Translations under genes and position numbers: made by a program
Shown: in pieces, positions 52,444-62,084 of the stretch
Numbering within the stretch: position 1 is the first letter of the stretch
Layout: each line of letters opens with the position of its first letter
Notes under the pieces: model-generated
Database searches by the model: none
What the model saw: the letters and a program-made list of their open reading frames with translations, nothing else
What the model was told of the DNA's origin: nothing
Source: Burkholderia sp. FERM BP-3421
Lineage (GTDB): Bacteria > Pseudomonadota > Gammaproteobacteria > Burkholderiales > Burkholderiaceae
Assembly: GCF_028657905.1 (NCBI RefSeq)
Contig: NZ_CP117781.1
Location: 1,302,001-1,366,000 of the forward strand
Length of the DNA: 64,000 nucleotides
Reading direction: 5' to 3'

Positions 52444-53156
52444 AGCCACCCCCATGAACAGATCACGATTCCCCCGCATGCCCCGGGGACGCAGATTTTT
52501 CCTTCCAGCCTATTCGTATACGTTGTTTAAATAGACGCAGATCATTTTTAATTTTCGAAAATTAAAGCACTAAAAGAAAAATTCACTGATTGTTTTGTTT
52601 ATTTTTAACAATGCTTTACAGTCTGCCCGATTCAAATCTTGTGGCCATCAACCAAGTGAATCTTTTTCAGCCAGGGCGCTAGGAGCGTTCCATGAAGTTG
52701 CGCTTTCTCCAGGTGAAATTGGCCTGAACCCTGCACGAGGCCGAACGCTTGGCGAACGGGTGAGAGAACTTTGCAATTGCCACACGATCCCGGAGCAGAT
52801 GCCCATCGTCGGTGCAGCAAGTTTGGAAGAATGAAAAGACCGGCGGTCACCGGATCCCGGATCTGGAGTCGGAAAATGAGCATTTCAGGCACCTGATTCC
52901 CGAGCAATGGCAGGTCATCGATGTCCGGAAGAGTCCTGAAGAAATGCAACCAGGAAAATCAGCGTCTGGCCTCGGGCCAGCGCAAAACGTTGAAAATGCC
53001 GGGCTATCACGACACCAGCCACGTTGTGATCCGGTGCCGGGCCGTCGTGTGGCGACTTACCGGGTCGAGCATCCGGAGGTAGACCGAATGCCAGCGCGGG
53101 CAAGCAATCGAGGTGCGGCATTCCGGTACCCGGCAACGACAAGCCGCGCCCGGGCC
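52444..53156. other. Intergenic region upstream of the adhesin
   Basis: About 700 bp. Bases 52520-52620 are strongly AT-rich, with A/T runs, and should contain the adhesin promoter. From 52630 to 53150 the composition rises again and short frames exist in both directions, but none shows a family I recognise or a good ribosome binding site. It may be decayed coding DNA. Confidence 0.4.
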
Positions 53157-53954
53157 TCAACCCGGCGCATGCCCCAGGGCCTGCAGGAACAGCGAAAACA
53201 ACTCGGGCTGCGACGAGATCCCGAGCTTCGCGTACAGATGCCGCCGATGCACCTTGACCGTCTCCGGCGAGATCGCGAGCCGTTCCGCGATCGCCTTCGA
53301 CGAATTGCCGCGCAGCACGAGCCGCGCGATCGCCATCTCCCGCTCCGTCAGCAGTTCCTCGCCGAAACTCGCGAGCGTATGCTCGACGCGCGCGGCGAGA
53401 TCGCTTTCCCCTTCGGCGCGCGTCGCATGCCCGAGTTGTTTCCAATGCTGCCGCAACATCGCGAGCAGCCACGGCGAGCACGCGGCGAGCCTGCCGAGCG
53501 CCTCGACGCCGAACCGCTCGCGCGCACCCAGCGACAGCGACAGCAAGGTGTCGGCGCCGACCCGCGCGATGACCTGCACCTCGTCCTCGCCGACCGCATC
53601 GCGAAAGTAGCTGAGGAAATACTCGCTCTGCCGGAACAGGTCGGGCGCGACTTCCTCCAGCCGGTAGCAGCCGTCCGCGAGCCCGTCGTGCGCGGCCTGC
53701 AGGAACGGATCGAGCAGATATAACCCATTCAGGTAGAGCGGCACCGGCGACGGCGCATCGGCGCCGCCCGTGTCGTATTCGTCGAGCACCGTGGGCGCGC
53801 CGTCGCGGCCGATCACGGTCGCGAGCGCGTTGTCGAACGGCATCATTTCGTTGAGCAACAGGATCAAGTGCCGCCAGAAGCGCGGCTGACCAAGCTGATC
53901 GATCGTCCGTCCGAGCGCCTGATGCAGCGCCATTTCCCTGAACAGCAGTTCCAT
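53157..53954 (-). CDS. LuxR-family transcriptional regulator
   Basis: A 265-residue regulator. The N-terminal two thirds is an unassigned sensor-like domain. The C-terminal LuxR helix-turn-helix is clear: LTEREMAIARLVLRGNSSKA followed by IAERLAISPETVKVHRRHLYAKLGI. No receiver domain or acyl-homoserine-lactone pocket signature is obvious, so it is not a typical quorum receptor. ATG 53954 is preferred; the frame extends 15 codons upstream. It is divergent from the APC permease gene, with 122 bp between starts, and so is the likely regulator of the permease-aminopeptidase pair. Confidence 0.9.
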   Translation of the reverse strand: MELLFREMALHQALGRTIDQLGQPRFWRHLILLLNEMMPFDNALATVIGRDGAPTVLDEYDTGGADAPSPVPLYLNGLYLLDPFLQAAHDGLADGCYRLEEVAPDLFRQSEYFLSYFRDAVGEDEVQVIARVGADTLLSLSLGARERFGVEALGRLAACSPWLLAMLRQHWKQLGHATRAEGESDLAARVEHTLASFGEELLTEREMAIARLVLRGNSSKAIAERLAISPETVKVHRRHLYAKLGISSQPELFSLFLQALGHAPG

Positions 53955-54076
53955 GAATGTTCCGTCGGCGTAACCCCAAGGGGGAATGGCGGCGTGCAAT
54001 TTGGCTTCCTAGACTGCCCGCAGCCTGATGGTCCGAGTATGGGCGTTCAAAAATCACGCAGCAAAAGGAGAACAGG

Positions 54077-55483
54077 ATGGCGATGATGTCGGAGTCTTCC
54101 AGCGCGGTCCAGGCCGCGCCCGCCGGGTCGGAGGCGCCCGGCGCGCTGGTCGGGTCGCTCAGCGTGCGCGACGCGGTGATGATCACCGTGTCGGGCGTGA
54201 CGCCCGCCAGCTCGATCTTCGTGATCGCGCCGTTCGCGATCCAGCAGGCGGGCAGCGGCGCGGTGCTGTCGTTCGTGCTCGGCGGCCTGCTCGCGTTCGC
54301 GTTCGCGCTTTGTTACGCTGAACTGAGCGCCGCGCACCGCAGCGCGGGCGGCGAGTACGTGATGGCCAAGCGCGTGTTCGGGCGGCTGCCCGGCTACCTG
54401 ACTTTCATCGCGGTCCTGTCGGTCAGCGTGTTCATTCCCGCCGTGCTCGCGTCCGGGGCCGCGCCGTACCTGAACAACGCGCTTGGCACGCAGTTCGGCA
54501 ACCAGTCCGTCGCGCTCGTGATCGTGCTGCTCAGCTATGCGCTCGGCATCCTCAACATCAAGACTAATGCATGGATCACCGGGCTGTTCCTCGTGATCGA
54601 GATCGTCGTGCTCGCGCTGATCGCGACGCTGGGCTTCTCGTCGCCGCATCGCGGCTTCGACGCGCTCGCGCATCCCGTGGTCGCGCAGGGCGCCTTGCTC
54701 GTGCCGGCGACCGCCGCCGCGATCATGCCGGCCGTCGGCACGGCGATCTTCTGCTACAACGGCTTCGGCTCGGCGGTGTTCCTCGCGGAGGATCTCCAGG
54801 GCGGCAACCGCAATGTCGCGAAGGCCGTGATCTATTCGCTCGCGGTGATCCTGCTCGTCGAACTGGTGCCGCTGACCGCGATCGTGCTCGGCGCGCCGTC
54901 GTTCACCGAACTGGCGAAAAGCGCGGATCCGATCGGCTACGTGGTGCGCGAGCTGGGCAATCCGGCGTTGTCGCGCGTCGTGAGCGGCGGTATCTTCCTG
55001 TCGGTGTTCAACGCGATCATCGCGATCGTCATCATGGTCGGCCGGCTGCTCTACAGCAGCGGCCGCCATGCGCTGTGGGCCCGGCCGGCCAACCATGCGT
55101 TCACGCGGATCCATCCGCGCTTCGCGTCGCCGTGGCTCGCGACGCTGACGCTCGCGATCCCATCGATGTTCCTGATCTTCGTGTCGAGCCTCGACGACCT
55201 GACCGCGTTCACCGTCGACCTCTTGCTGCTGATCTATCTCGCGGTCGGCCTCGCCGCGCTCGCGAGCCGCCTGGTGCGGCGCGACGTCGAGCATCCGTAC
55301 CGGATGCCGGGCTGGCCGCTGCCGCCGCTCGTCGCGATCGGCGGCGCGGGCTATACGCTGTACACCACCATTGCCGCCGCGGCGAAGCCGACCGACCTGT
55401 ACATCATCGCGGGCCTGCTGGTCTTCGCACTCGTGATGTATGCGGGCTGGGCGCGCCATAGCAAGACGTTTCGCGAACTTTGA
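54077..55483 (+). CDS. APC-superfamily amino-acid permease
   Basis: A 468-residue inner-membrane transporter with about 12 helices. The unwound first helix contains VSGVTPASSIFVI (about residues 38-50), and GGEYVMAKRVFGRLPGYLTF follows helix 2-3. These are hallmarks of the amino acid-polyamine-organocation superfamily. It imports amino acids or related amines. The DmpA-type aminopeptidase gene starts 17 bp after its stop, so the pair is one operon. By context the substrate could be a peptide-derived amino acid, possibly a beta-amino acid; that is inference. Confidence 0.92.
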   Translation: MAMMSESSSAVQAAPAGSEAPGALVGSLSVRDAVMITVSGVTPASSIFVIAPFAIQQAGSGAVLSFVLGGLLAFAFALCYAELSAAHRSAGGEYVMAKRVFGRLPGYLTFIAVLSVSVFIPAVLASGAAPYLNNALGTQFGNQSVALVIVLLSYALGILNIKTNAWITGLFLVIEIVVLALIATLGFSSPHRGFDALAHPVVAQGALLVPATAAAIMPAVGTAIFCYNGFGSAVFLAEDLQGGNRNVAKAVIYSLAVILLVELVPLTAIVLGAPSFTELAKSADPIGYVVRELGNPALSRVVSGGIFLSVFNAIIAIVIMVGRLLYSSGRHALWARPANHAFTRIHPRFASPWLATLTLAIPSMFLIFVSSLDDLTAFTVDLLLLIYLAVGLAALASRLVRRDVEHPYRMPGWPLPPLVAIGGAGYTLYTTIAAAAKPTDLYIIAGLLVFALVMYAGWARHSKTFREL

Positions 55484-55500
55484 ACCACGAGGAATCGAGT

Positions 55501-56598
55501 ATGCGCACACGGGATCTGGGAATCCGCATCGGTCGCGGCACGCCGGGCCGCTTCAACGCCATCACCGACGTCGCCGGCGTGCGGGTCGGCCATCACACGC
55601 TCGACGTCGAGGCCGGCGACGCGTCGGTCCATACCGGCGTGACCGTGATCGAGCCGCGCGCGGGCCGCGCACACGACGATCCATGTTTTGCCGGCGTGCA
55701 CGTGCTGAACGGCAACGGCGACGCGACCGGCCTCGAATGGATCCGCGAGGCCGGCCTGCTGACGACGCCGATCGCCTATACGAACACGCACAGCGTCGGG
55801 GTCGTGCGCGATGCGCTGATCGCGGCCGAGCGCGAACATCGCAACGGCCGCCTGTACTGGTGCATGCCCGTTGTGCTGGAGACCTTCGACGGCCTGCTCA
55901 ACGACATCTGGGGGCAACACGTGAGCGCCGCGCATGCGCAGCGCGCGCTGGCCGCCGCGTGCTCGGGGCCGGTCGAGGAAGGTTGCGTCGGCGGCGGTGC
56001 GGGAATGATCTGCCATGAATTCAAGGGCGGCATCGGCACGGCGTCGCGCGTGCTCGACGCGGGCGAGGGCGGCTGGACCGTCGGCGCGCTGGTGCAGGCG
56101 AACTACGGGCGGCGCGATGCCTTGCGGGTGGACGGCTATGCGGTGGGCGCGGCGCTCGCCGATGTGCATTCTCCGTTCCGCGCGCCGGAGCCGGTCGGCG
56201 AACCCGGCATGGGTTCGATCGTGGTGACGCTCGCCACCGACGCGCCCCTGCTGCCGCACCAGTGCACGCGGCTCGCTCAGCGCGCGAGCGTCGGGCTGTC
56301 GCGGGTCGGCGGCGGGACCGAGAATTCGAGCGGTGATCTCTTCGTTGCGTTCGCAACCGGTAATCGCGGGCTGCCCGCCGCGAACTACGATCACGTCGGC
56401 GAGCCGACGACGGCGATCCGGATGGTCAACAACGACCATATGTCCGCGCTGTTCGTCGCGGCCGCGGAGGCGGTCGAGGAGGCGATCGTCAACGTGCTGG
56501 TCGCGGCGACCGACCTCGACGCACGCGGCGCGCGTGTCGAGGCGCTCGGCGGCGCGCGCCTCGTCGCGACGCTGCGCGCGCTGGGTTGGCGCGGTTAG
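55501..56598 (+). CDS. P1-family (DmpA/BapA-type) aminopeptidase
   Basis: A 365-residue self-processing N-terminal nucleophile-like hydrolase of peptidase family S58. The conserved core is GVRVGHHTLD near the N-terminus, GNGDATGLEWIREAGLLTTP, and the nucleophile region GGGTENSSGDLFVAFATGN. The Ser there becomes the new N-terminus after autocleavage. Members remove N-terminal residues, including D- or beta-amino acids in DmpA/BapA types. No signal peptide is visible, so it acts in the cytosol. GAGGAATCGAG precedes ATG 55501. It partners the APC permease and the LuxR regulator. Confidence 0.9.
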   Translation: MRTRDLGIRIGRGTPGRFNAITDVAGVRVGHHTLDVEAGDASVHTGVTVIEPRAGRAHDDPCFAGVHVLNGNGDATGLEWIREAGLLTTPIAYTNTHSVGVVRDALIAAEREHRNGRLYWCMPVVLETFDGLLNDIWGQHVSAAHAQRALAAACSGPVEEGCVGGGAGMICHEFKGGIGTASRVLDAGEGGWTVGALVQANYGRRDALRVDGYAVGAALADVHSPFRAPEPVGEPGMGSIVVTLATDAPLLPHQCTRLAQRASVGLSRVGGGTENSSGDLFVAFATGNRGLPAANYDHVGEPTTAIRMVNNDHMSALFVAAAEAVEEAIVNVLVAATDLDARGARVEALGGARLVATLRALGWRG

Positions 56599-56603
56599 GC
56601 GCG

Positions 56604-57215
56604 TCAGCGTGGCGTATCCGCCGCGTCGCGGCCGTAGATGCGCGTGCGCAGTTCGCCGAGCCGTTGTTCGAGCACCGGCCGCTGCTGGTCGCGGTCGGGG
56701 ATCGATGCGGTGACCTCGTCGATGATCTTGCGGCTCTCCACCGCGTAGATCTGGTCCTGCCGCTCGCGGGCCGGCGAGGCCGAGCGCGCCGGCATCGCGA
56801 GGTCGCGCAGGTGCGCGCGCAGCGCGTCCCGGCGCACCGCGCGCTGCGCCGGGTCCGGCTCGGCATCGTCCAGCAGCAGATCGGCCATCCCGGACGCCCC
56901 ATGCGGATCGATCCGGCCCGCCTCCGCGTTGCGTTGCAGTGCGTCGATCAGATGCCGCGCACGGGTCTGCCGGGCGGCGGCGTCGAGCGTATCGCGCTGG
57001 TTCGCGTAGGCCTCCGCGCGCGGAAGTCTGCGGGTGGGGTGGGCGGGGTGTCGGACATGGGGTTTCCTGTCGGGAAGGCGGGCGGCGGGCGGCAGCGCGT
57101 CGGCGGCCGTCGCGGCGCCGTGCGGCGGCGCGTCGGTGCTGAACAGCACACCCGAGATCACGGTGCAGGCCAGCACCACGGCGGCCGCGCTCCATATCAA
57201 TTGAGGCTTGTTCAT
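56604..57215 (-). CDS. plcR: Phospholipase C accessory protein (PlcR-like)
   Basis: A 203-residue protein with an N-terminal hydrophobic segment (about residues 8-26) that is a signal or anchor. A charged, helix-rich periplasmic body follows, with many Arg and Asp residues (for example ALRAHLRDLAMPARSAS and DEVTASIPDRDQQRPVLEQR). It lies directly downstream of the phospholipase C gene, 11 bp apart and in the same direction. That is the place and size of the PlcR-type accessory proteins that assist secretion of phospholipase C in Pseudomonas and Burkholderia. The call rests on context and general composition. Confidence 0.72.
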   Translation of the reverse strand: MNKPQLIWSAAAVVLACTVISGVLFSTDAPPHGAATAADALPPAARLPDRKPHVRHPAHPTRRLPRAEAYANQRDTLDAAARQTRARHLIDALQRNAEAGRIDPHGASGMADLLLDDAEPDPAQRAVRRDALRAHLRDLAMPARSASPARERQDQIYAVESRKIIDEVTASIPDRDQQRPVLEQRLGELRTRIYGRDAADTPR

Positions 57216-57226
57216 CGCGTGCTCCT

Positions 57227-59371
57227 TCAGCGGGTCCGGATGAACTGGGGATCGGTGACGCTGGCGAGCCCGGTTTCGACATGGCCCGCGAGCGCGCGCA
57301 GATAGCCCGCCTCGGCGTCGGTCGTCACGCTGAAGTCGTACCAGCCGCCGCTGCCGGACAGGTCGCAGGTCAATTCGACGCTCGCGCCGGCCGCGACGAC
57401 GCCCGAACGGGGGGCCGCGCCGTAGCCGTTATCGGCGAGCGTCACGGTGCGGGCCGTCGCGCCCGCATTGCGCACGCGCACCACGAGGTTGCCGTCGGCC
57501 AGGTAGTCCGCGCTGACCGTCAGGGTTGCGCCACCGCCTTGGAGCGTGCCGCGAAAGCCGCGATGGAAGCCGTTCGGCCCGTACACCGCGAAGTCGTAGC
57601 GCCCCTGGGCGTCGCGCGCGGACGCCCAGGCGTCGCTGAGCACGCGGCCGCTCTGGACGGTGTAGAAGCGCGGGCCGTCGACGCCGAGCGCGTTGTCGAC
57701 CTGGAACACCGCCGCCGAAACCCCGCGTGTGTTGCCGGGGATCGCGCGGCCGTTGTTCGACAGGGTGAGATTGAAGGTGCCCGCGCGCGTATCGAGCGCC
57801 GCTTCCGCGAACAGTTCGTAGGGCACCGGCCGCAGCTTGCGCTGGCCGGGCTCCTGGAACGGCAGCGGCGCATCCTGTGCCGGATAGTCGGACGGATAGC
57901 GGGGCTTCGACAGGTAGTACTGCACCCAGTAGGCGTTTTCGAGTTGCGCCTTGGTCGCGGTGAGATTCAGCAGCGCCGCGGGCACGTCGCGGTCGGCGGT
58001 GCCGGCGAAATCGAATGCGGAGGTCAGGTCGCCGCACACCGCGCGCCGCCACGGCGTGATGTTGGATTCGTAGACGAGCGGCTGCGCATCGATGAAGCGC
58101 TGCTCGATGAAGCGGATCACCGAGGTATGGTCAAACACCTCGGAGCAGGTCCAGCCGCCCTTCGACCAGGGCGAGATCGCGAGCAGCGGCACGCGCGTAC
58201 CGAGCCCGATCGGCAGCCCGGACTGCTGCTCGATCTCGCCCGCCACGCTGACGGTCGACAGGCCCTTGCCCGGCTTCCACGGCGGCACGGGCGCGGTCAC
58301 GTGATCGTAGAAACCGTCGCCTTCGTCGTAGCACAGCAGGAAGACGGTCTTGGCCCAGACGTCGGGATTGGACGTCAGCGCATCGAGGATGCGCGACACG
58401 AAATCCTCGCCGAACGACGGCCCCCACCACGGATGCTCCGACGACGAGAATGACGGCACGATCCACGAGACTTGCGGCAACTGGTCGGCGAGCACGTCGT
58501 CGCGCAGCGCGGCGATGCCGCGCGCCGTCATGCCGCGCTGGTACAGCGGCGAGTTCTTGTCGGCCGCCTTGAATTGCGAGAACCACGCGAGCGCGTTGCA
58601 ATCGAAATTGTTGGTGTTGTCGATCCAATAGCGGTTCGACACGAAGTTCCAGGCGTCGTGGTAGGAGCCGACGCCGCCCTCCTGGTAGATCCGCCATTTG
58701 ATGCCTGCCTGCTGCAGGCGCTCGGGGAACGTGGTCCAGGACACCGATGCCTTGCGGTCGCCCATGACGTTGCTGGTCGCGACCTGACTGCCGTCGGCCT
58801 TCGGCGAGGCGGTGCCGGTCATCAGGTAAAGCCGGTTCGGGTTGGTCGGCCCCATCATCGACTGGTGATAGGCGTCGCAGATCGTGAAGGCTTGTGCGAG
58901 CGGGTAGTAGTACGGCAGGTCCGTGCGTTTGAAATGACCCATCGCCTCCGGCCATTGCACCGCCATCCACCGATCGTTGCGGCCTTCGTTCCACACCGAA
59001 TGGAACGGCTCCCAGTCGTGGTACTCGGAGGTCATCCACTGCGCCCAGGTCTTCGACGTATCGAGGTGCCAGGGCACGTAGTCCCAGCCCTTGTAGTTCT
59101 GATACCAGATCGCTTTGCCGTCGGAACGCTTCACGGCGCGCGGGTCGTTGAAGCCGCGCACGCCGGGGAAGCTGCCGAAGTAATGGTCGAACGAGCGGTT
59201 TTCCTGCATCAGCACGACGATGTGCTGCACGTCCTGCAGCGTACCGGTGACGCGCGCGGGTTCGATCGCGAGCGCGCGACGGATGCTGTCCGGCAGCGCG
59301 GCCGCGAGCGCGGCGGCGCCGCTCGCCTGGGCCGCGCGGGTCAGGAAGGTACGTCGGTCGAGACGGGGCAT
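57227..59371 (-). CDS. plcN: Phosphocholine-specific phospholipase C, Tat-exported
   Basis: A 714-residue enzyme. A twin-arginine signal (RRTFLTRAAQASGAAALAAA, residues 6-25) directs folded export. The catalytic domain has LMQENRSFDHYFGSF (about 54-68), with the ENRSFD core of the acid-phosphatase/phospholipase C superfamily. Further conserved blocks are AFTICDAYHQSMMGPTNPNR and VFLLCYDEGDGFYDHV. Two C-terminal DUF756-type domains follow. It cleaves phosphatidylcholine or sphingomyelin to diacylglycerol or ceramide, and is a virulence and phosphate-acquisition enzyme. AGGAG lies upstream of ATG 59371. The accessory gene follows. Haemolytic specificity cannot be read from sequence. Confidence 0.93.
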   Translation of the reverse strand: MPRLDRRTFLTRAAQASGAAALAAALPDSIRRALAIEPARVTGTLQDVQHIVVLMQENRSFDHYFGSFPGVRGFNDPRAVKRSDGKAIWYQNYKGWDYVPWHLDTSKTWAQWMTSEYHDWEPFHSVWNEGRNDRWMAVQWPEAMGHFKRTDLPYYYPLAQAFTICDAYHQSMMGPTNPNRLYLMTGTASPKADGSQVATSNVMGDRKASVSWTTFPERLQQAGIKWRIYQEGGVGSYHDAWNFVSNRYWIDNTNNFDCNALAWFSQFKAADKNSPLYQRGMTARGIAALRDDVLADQLPQVSWIVPSFSSSEHPWWGPSFGEDFVSRILDALTSNPDVWAKTVFLLCYDEGDGFYDHVTAPVPPWKPGKGLSTVSVAGEIEQQSGLPIGLGTRVPLLAISPWSKGGWTCSEVFDHTSVIRFIEQRFIDAQPLVYESNITPWRRAVCGDLTSAFDFAGTADRDVPAALLNLTATKAQLENAYWVQYYLSKPRYPSDYPAQDAPLPFQEPGQRKLRPVPYELFAEAALDTRAGTFNLTLSNNGRAIPGNTRGVSAAVFQVDNALGVDGPRFYTVQSGRVLSDAWASARDAQGRYDFAVYGPNGFHRGFRGTLQGGGATLTVSADYLADGNLVVRVRNAGATARTVTLADNGYGAAPRSGVVAAGASVELTCDLSGSGGWYDFSVTTDAEAGYLRALAGHVETGLASVTDPQFIRTR

Positions 59372-60418
59372 CGGGTTCGCTCCTGAGAGTCGGGGTAGGA
59401 CGTGGGTCGCTTGCCTCGGCGACGTTCGCCGCGTCGCGCGAGGGCGGGGCTGGAACCAGGCGGGTGCGGCCGGCGGCGCGAGCCGGAGCCGGCGAAACTG
59501 ATCCTAGGAGCCGGCGCGATCGGAAAATTTTCCAATGGCGACGCCAATTGGTCGTTGAGCGACATTGAAAAATTCATGCGGGCAATGAATCGGCCGGTGG
59601 GTGGATTGGTGAATGGATGCCGGGCTATTTTTCGTGCTTCGCAGCGCCGAGGCGCTGCCGCGGAGGCCGTGAAAAGTCCTGCATTTATAGGCATGGGATG
59701 TGACCGCGCGATGAAGCAGGTATTGATTTAATCGATTAAACGATTCACTCCAGGAGTGTGATTTATTTGCCTTGGAATGCTAAGGACTGGCCGATCGGCG
59801 AGGTCGGGACGATTCGATTTCGAGGTGCGGTGTCGTGCAATGCTTTTCGCATGATGCGAGCCGCGTCGACATGGGCGATGAACCAGATGAGCGTCCCGCA
59901 CCATGCGGTCGCAGGAAAATCCCGCACGCGGCATAACCTGGTCAACCTCTGCGGGCGCGCCGTCATCCAATGGTTTATTCGAATCGGGGCGCCCTCCATA
60001 TCGAAAAAAAGCATCGAAAATCTATCTAATGGCCCGGGCTTGAGAAAGCCGCGAGGGATAATTTCCGGATCGGCGTGATTCTATAATAGAAATGGTCCGA
60101 TTCATTATTTTAATTTCAGGCAATTAAATGTCGGCGTCGATGAGGTCTTCGGACCTTTGCGCGCCCGGCCAAGCCTGTCGGAACGATGCCGGCCTGCTTC
60201 CCTCTCGTCATCGTGAAATGTCGTATCTCCGCTCCATCAGCCGAATCGGCGCTGCTTGTCGATAATGTTCCGCTTGTTCATTTAAACAAGCTAAACAAGG
60301 TGCGGTGCGGAATGAATAATATTTTTTTACGCTGGATTGTGTGGCGATCATCGCTTAAAGTGACCCGGTAATTTTTGGTAATAATTATTTATCAACCATT
60401 AATAATCGGGTGGGCGAT
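59372..60418. other. Large AT-rich intergenic region
   Basis: About 1 kb between divergent starts. The left 100 bp should hold the phospholipase promoter. A perfect 14-bp palindrome lies at 59727-59740, and a CTTGTT/AACAAG inverted repeat at 60273-60290. Runs of A/T occur throughout 60070-60410. An 83-codon minus-strand frame (59763-60014) has no ribosome binding site and no family I know, so it is not called. Confidence 0.45.
59727..59740. promoter_or_regulatory. Perfect 14-bp palindrome, candidate operator
   Basis: TTTAATCGATTAAA reads the same on both strands and is embedded in AT-rich DNA between the divergent phospholipase and carboxypeptidase genes. GATT words overlap both edges. The regulator is unknown. 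Confidence 0.35.
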
Positions 60419-62023
60419 ATGGCATTGATACGGATCCGGACAGGATGGGTGGCCGTATGCGCGGCGCTGTGGCTGACCGCATGCGGGGGAGACGATTCGA
60501 GTATCGGCATGGGGCCGAGCACGTCCGGCGTGGTGGCCGTGGATGCCTCGGCCGGCACCGGCGCGAGCGCACAGGTGGCGGACGCACCTTATCGCGACCC
60601 CAACACCTACACCCTGAGCGGCAGCGGGTCGCTGTCGGCGGCCGCGGCGGTGGAGAGGGCGGCGGTCACGCATCACCAGATCGCGCTGAACGGCAAGACG
60701 CTCGCCTATACGGCGACGGCGGGCCACCTGACCGCGAGCGAACCGGGCACCGGCAAGGCGGAGGCCTCGTTCTTCTACGTCGCCTACACCCTCGACGGCC
60801 AGAAGCCGGGCACGCGCCCGGTCACGTTCTTCTACAACGGCGGTCCGGGCTCGCCGACGGTCTGGCTGCATCTCGGTTCGTTCGGCCCGAAGCGGCTGCA
60901 AACCGGCATGCCGAACGCGAACACGCCCGCGCCGTTCCCGCTCGTCGACAACCAGGACACGCTGCTCGACACCACCGACCTGGTGTTCGTCGATGCGATC
61001 GGCACCGGCTATTCGCAGGCGATCGCACCGAACACGAACAAGACGTTCTGGGGCGTCGACAAGGACGGGCAAGCCTTCCGCGATTTCGTGATCCGTTATG
61101 TCGCAGTGAATCAACGCGGCGATTCGCCGAAATACCTGTTCGGCGAATCGTACGGCACGCCGCGCACGGATGTGCTCGCGAACCTGCTCGAAGTCGCGGG
61201 CGTGAAGCTCGCGGGCGTCGTGCTGCAGTCATCGATCCTCAACTACAACAGCAATTGCGACATGGCGCGCAGCGAGAGCTGCGGCGGCTTCGTGCCGAGC
61301 TACGGGCTGGTCGGCGCCTACTACAAGCTCGACAAGCCGAATCCGGCCGACACCGTGCAGTACGCGGCCCAGATGCGCACGCTGGCCGACGACCAGTTCG
61401 AGCCCGCCGTGCAGGCTTATCTGCGCACGGGCGCGAAGCCCGCGCCGGACCTGATCGCCGCGCTGTCGAGCGCAACCGGCGCGACCACCGCGCTGTGGCA
61501 GCGCTACGTGAACCTCGCGCCGGGCACGTATCGCGCGAACCTGTTGTCGGGCACGGCGATCGGCCGCTACGACGCGCGCGTGAACGTGCCCGTCAACAGC
61601 CCGTTGAACGGCGGCGATCCGTCGAGCACGTACATCACGAAGCCGTTCACCGACACGATCGCGACCTACCTGCCGAACGTGCTCAAGTACACGGCGACGA
61701 ACGCGTACGGCATGAGCAACAGCGAGACGATCGGCACCTGGAACTGGCGGCATGACGGCCTGAGCCTCCCCGACACGGTGCCGGACCTGGCCGCCGCGCT
61801 GACGCTGAATCCCGCGCTGAAGGTTCTGTCGCTGAACGGCTATCACGATTTCGCGACGCCGTTCCACCAGACCGAACGCGATCTGGGGCGGCTCGGCGCG
61901 CAGCCGAACCTGACGATCCGCACCTACCAGGGCGGCCACATGGTGTATCTCGACGATACGTCGCGCCCCGAGGAAAAGACCGATCTCGTGTCCTTCTACA
62001 ACCGCACGCCGGCCGCGTACTGA
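60419..62023 (+). CDS. S10-family serine carboxypeptidase, lipoprotein
   Basis: A 534-residue exported peptidase. The signal ends in the lipobox LTAC (about residues 19-22). The oxyanion region FFYNGGPGSP lies at 137-146 and the nucleophile is Ser244 in FGESYGTPR. The Asp is in LNGYHDFATP and the His in GGHMVYLD near the C-terminus. Family S10 enzymes remove C-terminal residues from peptides at acid pH. ATG 60419 follows GGGTGGGCG; a GTG three codons upstream is possible. It begins an operon with a small EF-hand protein and an X-Pro peptidase-like hydrolase, all exported. Confidence 0.92.
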   Translation: MALIRIRTGWVAVCAALWLTACGGDDSSIGMGPSTSGVVAVDASAGTGASAQVADAPYRDPNTYTLSGSGSLSAAAAVERAAVTHHQIALNGKTLAYTATAGHLTASEPGTGKAEASFFYVAYTLDGQKPGTRPVTFFYNGGPGSPTVWLHLGSFGPKRLQTGMPNANTPAPFPLVDNQDTLLDTTDLVFVDAIGTGYSQAIAPNTNKTFWGVDKDGQAFRDFVIRYVAVNQRGDSPKYLFGESYGTPRTDVLANLLEVAGVKLAGVVLQSSILNYNSNCDMARSESCGGFVPSYGLVGAYYKLDKPNPADTVQYAAQMRTLADDQFEPAVQAYLRTGAKPAPDLIAALSSATGATTALWQRYVNLAPGTYRANLLSGTAIGRYDARVNVPVNSPLNGGDPSSTYITKPFTDTIATYLPNVLKYTATNAYGMSNSETIGTWNWRHDGLSLPDTVPDLAAALTLNPALKVLSLNGYHDFATPFHQTERDLGRLGAQPNLTIRTYQGGHMVYLDDTSRPEEKTDLVSFYNRTPAAY

Positions 62024-62024
62024 G

Positions 62025-62060
62025 CGCGCCGCGTTCGCGCCGCCCCGGGCGGGCGGCGCG
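62025..62060 (+). promoter_or_regulatory. GC hairpin between the carboxypeptidase and EF-hand genes
   Basis: CGCGCCGC (62025-62032) pairs with GCGGCGCG (62053-62060), with a smaller GC hairpin inside. No T tract follows, so it is either a partial terminator or an mRNA-stability element within the gene set. Confidence 0.35.
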
Positions 62061-62084
62061 TGTCTTCCAACCAGGAGCCGCACC

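Noticed and set aside
52812..53723. A 303-codon plus-strand frame before and across the LuxR gene
   Set aside because: Most of it is antisense to the LuxR regulator, and composition is Arg/Pro/Gln-rich as in other shadows.
59763..60014. An 83-codon minus-strand frame in the intergenic region
   Set aside because: It reads like a possible protein, but it lacks a ribosome binding site and any recognised family. Conservation in relatives would revive it.
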